This document shows positions 58,159 through 64,000 of a stretch of 64,000 nucleotides of DNA, piece by piece; the first letter of the stretch is position 1, and each line of letters begins with the position of its first letter. A program made the translations under genes and the position numbers. The DNA comes from Cristatella mucedo (lineage: Eukaryota; Bryozoa; Phylactolaemata; Cristatellidae), in contig WPIO01000193.1 of NCBI GenBank assembly GCA_009760855.2, forward strand, positions 126,001-190,000, read 5' to 3'. The notes beneath the pieces were generated by a model that was not told the origin of the DNA, did not search any database, and was given only the letters and a program-made list of their open reading frames with translations.

Positions 58159-58296
58159 CTTTACTTGTTTTGCAGCCATGCCAATTCTTCCTGCAAGTTC
58201 CTCCAGCTCCAGTTTATTCATCTCGGGATTCTCTTTGTAAGATTTTTCAAGGAGTGCAACCTTGTCTTTTGGAATTCTCTTGTGGGTTTCCCTCAT
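58159..58296 (-). CDS. Homeobox-gene exon 1: homeodomain residues 1-46
   Basis: 46 codons from ATG at 58296 to donor AAG|GTATCA at 58159. The protein starts METH-like at the homeodomain itself (MRETHKRIPKDKVALLEKSY), with L16, Y20 (usual F20), M26, L34-A35, M40 and KQVK at 43-46. It aligns without gaps to a standard 60-residue homeodomain once exon 2 is joined. I chose this ATG because an in-frame TGA lies about 14 codons upstream; an upstream coding exon splicing in just before the ATG cannot be excluded. No known homeobox class fits well enough to name. Without the splice the frame runs into the intron and stops at 58042. Confidence 0.8.
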
Positions 58297-58620
58297 TTTC
58301 TGTGGCTTCCTATTCTGCTTCCTTTTTCACCTTCCAAAAAAGGAATTGACTCAGTAATAGGCAACCGAATACATCGCATATCGTTTTGGCCACTGAGATG
58401 GATGTGGCTCTAAATTTCTCACATTTCTAATTCTTGAGAAGCGTTGTCCACAATGCCATAATGGCCAACCACCCAAATGGTTTCATCAGTAATTTTCCAC
58501 ATACTGATGATAATAATGATCAATTCTTAATTCCAACCCAAGAGAACTCAATCTCGCTGACATTTTCTGCATTGGAAGCGCGATCAAAGGGTCAGTTGTA
58601 GCATGCTCGACGGCAACAGG
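58297..58620. other. Region upstream of the homeobox exon
   Basis: Could be 5' UTR, promoter or intron. On the minus strand a pyrimidine stretch (CAATTCCTTTTTTGGAAG) about 50 bases before the ATG could serve as an acceptor. No clear TATA box or further coding exon seen. Confidence 0.35.
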
Positions 58621-59055
58621 AATATAATAATAGTAATGCATTTGTAAAGCACATTCAGAGAACTCAATATCTTCCCAGGCACTTCACATTTGCTGCAAAG
58701 GGAAACGCGATTGAATCGTGGGTAATATCATGTTTGATAAACAACATGAATAACGCGGTTAGGGTTGACATGCAGAGGGTCAGCATGCGATTGTGGTTAG
58801 TGGCAGCATGCACAGTGTCAGCACGCAAAAGCACAAGCAGGACAAATCACAGGGACCCACTAAACTCTGTCCTGAATAGGTGTGTTTTTAGGTTCTTTTA
58901 AAATGTGATCAAGTCAGAGGATGTTGTGACGCAAATCTGGAGGAAGTTCCTGGCTTTGAGAGCATACGAACTAAATGCGCGGCCTCCAAAGGATTTGAGG
59001 TTTGTACGAGGTAGTGGTAGACTTTTGGATTCCGAAAAGCAGGTGGTACGATGCA
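58621..59055 (-). mobile_element. LINE-X 3' end, decayed
   Basis: Antisense tail (atgcatttgtaaagcacatt), 3' UTR and C-terminal end in family order. The plus-strand frame 58905-59105 is the antisense shadow. Confidence 0.75.
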
Positions 59056-59330
59056 AGAACACTACACATGACATAGTGCCCTTAGAAAGTTCAATCTTTT
59101 TCTAGGCGCTTTCCATTTGCTACGAAGGAAGCGCGATCGAATTTTAAGTAATACCATTCTTAATTAACAACAAGAATATCACGGTTAGGGGGTGGCATGA
59201 ATAGTGTCAGCGGAGAATAATTGGCAACATGCAGTGTCACCACGAATAAGTATAAACATTTTGAATCACGTGGACCGACTAAATTCTGCGAAGAATAGGT
59301 GCATTTTTTTCTTTTTTAATGTGGACAACG
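59056..59330 (-). mobile_element. Second LINE-X 3' end, decayed
   Basis: Begins anew with a tail-like acatagtgcccttagaaagt and ctaggcgctttccatttgct, then degraded 3' UTR. It abuts a LINE-Y piece at about 59335. Confidence 0.55.
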
Positions 59331-59334
59331 TTTT

Positions 59335-60345
59335 AGTTTGGCAGGACCTAGACTGTGGAACTCTTCTCCACAATTCTTACACGACGGCAACTACTCTCCT
59401 GCTGCCGACTATTGATCACCCTTTTCAGCGGTCCTGTGCAGCTACTTCCATGCTACTCACTACTTCAACTGCTCTCCTAACTCTGCTATGCTTCCCAATT
59501 TTTCTTTATTGCTTGAAATAAAGACCGTTGGCTACCGAATGCGTACCGAAAGCCGCTTACGCTATCAGTGGGCTATACAAAACTCTACTGCCTAACACTC
59601 ACATAGTCTTTATAATAAGGAGAATAAGAATAATAATGCACTTGATAAAGCGCCCACCAAGAACTTAATCTCTTTTTAGGCGCTTTAAATTTGCTTCAAA
59701 GGGAAATGCAATTGAATGGTAAGTGAAATCATGCTTGAAAAACAAAGAAAATAAATAATATGGTTAGGGGTGACATGCACAGGGTCAGCATACAAATGTG
59801 GTTAGTGGCAGCATGAACAGTGTCAGCACATATAAGCTCATGAAGGACGAATCACAGGGACCCACTAAATGCTGTCCTATATAGGTGTGTTTTTAAATTC
59901 TTTTTAAATGTGGTCAGGTCAGGGGATGTTCTGACGGAGGTCGGGAGAAAATTCCAAGCTTAGGGAGCATACGAACTAAATGGACAGTCTCCAAAGGATT
60001 TAAGGTTTGAACAAGGTATTGGTAGACTGTTGTTTTCCGAAAAGCACGTGGCACGATGCTTGACCTGATGGGGGAGTAGATCTGAGAGATAGGCTAGAGC
60101 CATAGAATGAAGGGACCTAAAAGTTGGCGACAAAACCTTGAAGTGAATCCGTTGCTTAACTGGTAGCCAGTGCAGGTCGGCGAGAAGTGGTGTAATGTGG
60201 CAACTGCCTGGCTCACGACAGACAAGCATAGTTGCAGAGTTTTGCACCAGCTGCAATCGCCTGATCGCACATGCTGGTAGGCCAGTAAGCAAATGTATGG
60301 CTTTTTTGAGCTACAGACGATGATACACTACATTACATTACAAAT
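59335..60345 (+). mobile_element. LINE-Y fragment split by LINE-X
   Basis: Sense LINE-Y from GGACCTAGACTGTGGAACTC (59345) to its 3' UTR near 59612. The remainder (ATGGCTTTTTTGAGCTACAG and an ATTAC tail) is found at 60296-60345 on the far side of an inserted LINE-X. Confidence 0.75.
59622..60293 (-). mobile_element. LINE-X nested in LINE-Y 3' UTR
   Basis: TAATAA tail, 3' UTR and coding region in antisense. The frame 59960-60292 covers [33 protein letters not shown] and FGDCPFSSYAP, followed by a stop. 5'-truncated at LLTGLP. Confidence 0.85.
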
Positions 60346-61135
60346 CAGGAGATGTCATGACCCAAGTCGGGAGTAAGTTCCAAGCTGTGGAAGCATACGA
60401 AGTAAAGGCATGGTATCCAAATGATTTGAGGTATGGATGAGGAATAAGTAAACTAGTAGATTCCGAAAGGCGAGTGGTACGATACTAAGCCTAGTGGGAA
60501 AGTAGATCTGATAGCTAGGCTGGAGCTGAATAATGCAGTGACCTGAAAGGGATTGACAAGATATTAAAGCCGATGCGTTGCTTAACCGGAAACCAGTGCA
60601 GATCTGCGAGAAGTGTGGCAACTAGGATGCTTACGACAGACAGGCATAGCCGCAAAGTTTTGCACCCGTTATTAGTGCCTGGTTGCACATGCCGGTAAAC
60701 CAGCAACCATCGATTTACTCAAGTCAAGACGGGATGTTACAAATGTATGCACCAATCGAAATTTGGTATCCCAGACTAAGCAACCGCGAACTTTAGGAAT
60801 GTTTTTTGGCTGAAAGTAGGCAGACTTGACAGATTCAACGACATATATGATGGCTGAGCGAATTTGAGCGCTTGTTCTAATTCTGAATCACACTTGACTT
60901 TTCTGTAACTAATGCCTTGGTATTGTTATCATTAAATTTTAGAAATTTTGCTTCAAACCATGCGTAGAAATCATCGGTATATGCAGCCAATGTTAGACAT
61001 GCTGGAGGGCTGGGAGGAATCAAATCGAAGACGAAACTGAGTGTCATCTTCGTAGCAGTAAAAATCTCGATTGGGCTTAGCAATTACATTGGCAAGTAGC
61101 AGGTTATAAACCACGAAAAGAACCAGGCCATGCAC
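60346..61135 (-). mobile_element. LINE-X without 3' end, decayed
   Basis: From the antisense LPTWVMTSP region (60350) through several frameshifted blocks to the RT active-site region: 60877-61083 carries an FxEDDTQF-like relic (D in place of A in YADD) and the KFLKFNDNNTK segment. It ends at the GLVLFVVYNLLLANVIA equivalent near 61130. Confidence 0.7.
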
Positions 61136-62320
61136 AGACCTCTGAGATATCCTTTACTTCAGTGGTTACTCTGCTGATCTTTCTACATTTACACATCAGT
61201 CCTCTGGAATCACCAACTGGGATACGACCTTTACCGTTTGAGGGCAGTGACAGTGATGCTCAGTCGAGATGACAAAGGCTCACTTGGCGCTTGTCACTGC
61301 ACAAACTGATTTAAGTTTTAACAACAATCGTGCATAAATGACATTTCCAATGCGCTCCACTTTTCATTGATATCTTCTAATTCTCACAGCGATTCTACTA
61401 TTTCCTTCAGTGCAGCTCCTGTTATTTAGGCTTTTAGGATGATTTTGTAGAGTACTTTTAACGCTTATTTGCTGTATGGTATAACTGGCCTGTCTGAAGT
61501 AGTGGACATAAATTTGCTCATTTTTTGCAAAACTTGTTTATGTAAACAACCGCCTTACGATTGCATGTTTTAGCTTTTGGATTGATTTTAAGCCATTTTT
61601 GAGAGACGTATTTTGTAGAACTTAGAATAAAGTCAACTACGAGCTCGCCGTTTATGCCATAACGCGAGCCACTGAGTAGCACAACTTCATGCAGCATTAC
61701 TTTTATTGTGTCTATCCTCAATCAATGTCGCATCCGGAATGTCATACAACTAATATTTTGAAGAAAGGTCAAGGCGATGTTTAAAAATAGGGCGACTTAC
61801 AGAACTGTGCTGCAAACAAAATGTTTTTCTGCAAGAAATCTCGTGCACGAAGAGTATATACACACATATGTAAGGGCTAAATTAATGGCGTATAGTGTAT
61901 TAACTGCTGGCCTAATTTCTAATATTCACAGGACCGAAAATTATGATTAGAGAAAATCATCCGCAAAAAGTAGGACAATAAATCGTGTAGAAATATCACA
62001 TGTTTAAACTGGCATATAGTCAAACTTGAAAGAACCCAGCCACAAAATGTTTTCGTATTATCTAATTACAGTATGCAATGGTGTATACAAAATTTTACAA
62101 GTGGACACTTGAAAAATTCACAAACGCTTTATAAAAACTTATGTGCACATTACCTGCTTCACGTTACCACGAGACTGACAATTGTGTCTATGCTAACTTC
62201 TAGTTTACAATTTCTGCTAGTGATACACAACTGTCAACCAACAACTTAAACCCCGAGAGACACTCAACAAAATTTCCCAGAGATTCAGTCTCCCAACTAC
62301 GCCAAAGATAATGTAAACCT
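61136..62320. other. Unassigned, no gene seen
   Basis: No repeat family recognised. The 67-codon minus frame at 61518-61721 has no known motif. Confidence 0.4.
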
Positions 62321-62325
62321 ATGAT

Positions 62326-62388
62326 GCTCGCATCATTTATGTCGACTACGGAAACCAGGTGGAATTCAGTCTTGCCTCCTATACTTAA
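62326..62388 (+). pseudogene. Tudor-domain relic
   Basis: The plus strand reads ARIIYVDYGNQVEF before a stop at 62386. The VDYGN core with flanking hydrophobic and acidic residues is the signature strand of Tudor domains. Immediately upstream, YAKDN/IM-like codons suggest a Tudor WYRAKI start but are out of frame by one base and contain TAA. The longer minus-strand frame here (62200-62490) is therefore the antisense of a decayed Tudor piece. Confidence 0.4.
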
Positions 62389-62849
62389 AGTTAACCTTCG
62401 TAAAGTTAACGCCCCATTTATGATCCTCACAAGCACTCTACAATCCAGTTGAAAACGCTCTACATTACTGCAATTAAAACGATATGCCAAATTTCTTAAT
62501 TTCGCTTCTACTCTGTTGGCGCATAGCGAAACTAGATATCAGATATCTCACGTATTTCCATTCCGTCACCGATTTTATGGCATATATTCCTTAACCTCTA
62601 ACCTCTGCAATTTTTCTCGTATTCGAGTAATATCTTAAGCGTCACTCAAAGTGTTTAGGGTGTTCATTCAGTGTAAACTGCACCTAGACTGGTCATTCAA
62701 GGTCCTTAAGAAACCCAAGAAGAGAGGCAGCAGCGCATTTTCTTTGGCTGATGGGAGCGCCTTTTTCACTCCTATCAATATATCGAAATCCATCCGGATC
62801 AACGTCTCGCCCTTCCACATAACCCCATCTAACACCTCTCCCTGAACTG

Positions 62850-63245
62850 CTGCACCAGTTCCTGCGTCCTCGTGCCCTCGGGTCTATAAGTCTCTGGACT
62901 TTAAATCAGCTGTTCTATTCCTCCACTTGAAGTCCTTTTGGAATAGAACTTTTAGCTCAGCAGTTCCTATACTGTGGAACTTGCTTCCACGATTCTTAGG
63001 CAACGACAACTACCCTCAGGTTGCCGATTATGGCTCATCCTTTCCAATAGTCCTGAGTTGCTACTTCCACGACATTCATAACTTCAACTGCTCTGCTGAC
63101 TCTGCTATGCTTCCCACTTTCTCTTTGTTTCGTGAGATGAAGTCTGTTGGTTACCGACTACGTACTGAAAGCCGCTTAGGCTGTAAGTGAGCGATACAAA
63201 ACTTTCCTGACTAACACCCACATAGTCTTTGTGGCTTTGTGGAGT
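62850..63245 (+). mobile_element. LINE-Y 3' end
   Basis: Sense fragment from the ELLHQF..LVPSGL region. The frame 62927-63190 reads RTFSSAVPILWNLLPRFLGN, MLPTFSLFREMKSVGYRLRT and ends ESRLGCK. The 3' UTR ends CTTTGTGGAGTTACAAACG and merges into an ACAT-type tail. Confidence 0.8.
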
Positions 63246-63292
63246 TACAAACGTACATACGCACATACATAAATACATGCATACATACATTC
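63246..63292. repeat. (ACAT)n-like tract
   Basis: Imperfect CATA/ACAT repeats directly after the LINE-Y, probably an expanded variant of its tail. Confidence 0.7.
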
Positions 63293-63501
63293 CCAACACT
63301 GCCTCGCGGAGATCTGCCTTCAGCAGAGAAGCCAACTTCATATAGTTTCAATATCCGATTGCGATAAAGCATCCAATACTACTGTGGCACAAACCTTAAA
63401 ACTGGATATCAGATGTAAGACGTTCTCTGACTTTGACTAGTCTCAATAGTCCTCCCAACTATACCGGATCACCATTTCTAGGTAAAGCTACCTTACCTCA
63501 C

Positions 63502-63538
<37 letters not shown>

Positions 63539-64000
63539 GGTGTGGGTGGCTGGAAAGCAAACTGCTTCTTCCCTTGACATCTCACCAGAAAACGATTATT
63601 TAATTTCATCAATGCACTGACCGGTTAGCCATTACTTGGCTCTCAAGTCTCTCGGAACCCGCTGCCTGATAAGATGTATTGAAGTCTCTCGATGACACGA
63701 GATCTCCAGTGATCGGTTTTAGCGAGCTTCGATTTCCAAAACCAGCTTCCCATGTACTACTTGTCCGGCAGCTGCATAGGGATTTCTTCCGGCGGGCTGT
63801 GTGGATTACCTAATGCCATTGGGGATCAGACAACATGCAAGCTGAGCTTGAATTTCGCGTCCGACGTTATTGTCGAGACTTTCCCGCGTTTTTTAGCAAC
63901 CTCATAGCAAGGCCAAACACTCTTTTATTTCGGCCACTTTGCTCTTTAAAAGCGTCGATTTTTTACTCACTACTGTTTTTAGACAGTCTAATTCATAATC
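63293..64000. other. Unassigned, with a CT microsatellite
   Basis: A (CT)n run at 63505-63535. No gene recognised. Confidence 0.5.
63505..63535. repeat. (CT)n microsatellite
   Basis: About 31 bp of uninterrupted CT. Confidence 0.9.

Noticed and set aside
1-64000. CRISPR arrays, bacterial operons or ribosome binding sites
   Set aside because: Gene structure, repeats and splice signals are those of animal nuclear DNA; no regular spacer arrays or prokaryotic gene clusters were seen.

Overview
This is a window of animal nuclear DNA, probably from an aquatic invertebrate, although the sequence does not identify the species. Reasons: a homeodomain split by an intron, GT-AG introns, two families of CR1/L2-type LINEs, two tRNA-derived SINE families, and a hAT transposon of the GTF2IRD2/ZBED-like type. 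There are no long open reading frames outside transposable elements. I call the two LINE families LINE-X (tail of TTA repeats) and LINE-Y (tail of AATGT/ATTAC repeats). Nearly every long ORF comes from one of them.

Layout: 1-19.2 kb is a graveyard of LINE-X, LINE-Y and SINE pieces, with a long (CT)n tract and a GC-rich island at 17.1-18.2 kb. A diffuse, degenerate tandem repeat with a period near 165 bp covers 19.2-28.1 kb. A hAT transposon (21138-26624, 8-bp target duplication GTCCAAGC) split that repeat. The hAT carries a LINE-X insertion, a partial duplication of its own transposase end, and a 1.57-kb passenger segment copied from around 34.4-35.9 kb. 28-33 kb holds LINE-X copies, a SINE and unassigned DNA.

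The only plausible host gene lies on the minus strand between about 58.3 and 32.9 kb. Exon 1 (58159-58296) encodes homeodomain residues 1-46. Exon 2 (55436-55500) encodes recognition-helix residues 47-60, with W48, H49, K50 and N51. Exon 3 (55221-55267) follows in phase. Next comes an array of four 231-nt exons (49006-49236, 42930-43160, 40372-40602, 38435-38665). They all begin and end in phase 1, all have intact splice sites, and lie in tandem units of about 2.57 kb. A 237-nt phase 1-1 exon follows (35378-35614), and perhaps a related terminal exon (32914-33140). The phases agree across every junction from exon 1 to the 237-nt exon. The most 3' array copy has an in-frame stop just before its donor. 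A second copy of the 237-nt exon, splice sites included, is the passenger inside the hAT.

50.5-64 kb is again dominated by LINE-X and LINE-Y fragments nested in one another, with a decayed Tudor-like motif at 62.3 kb. Several LINE-X copies are nearly identical to each other, so that family moved recently; others are heavily decayed. The strongest candidate for something undescribed is the expandable exon array of the homeobox gene, together with the capture of its downstream exon by a hAT element.
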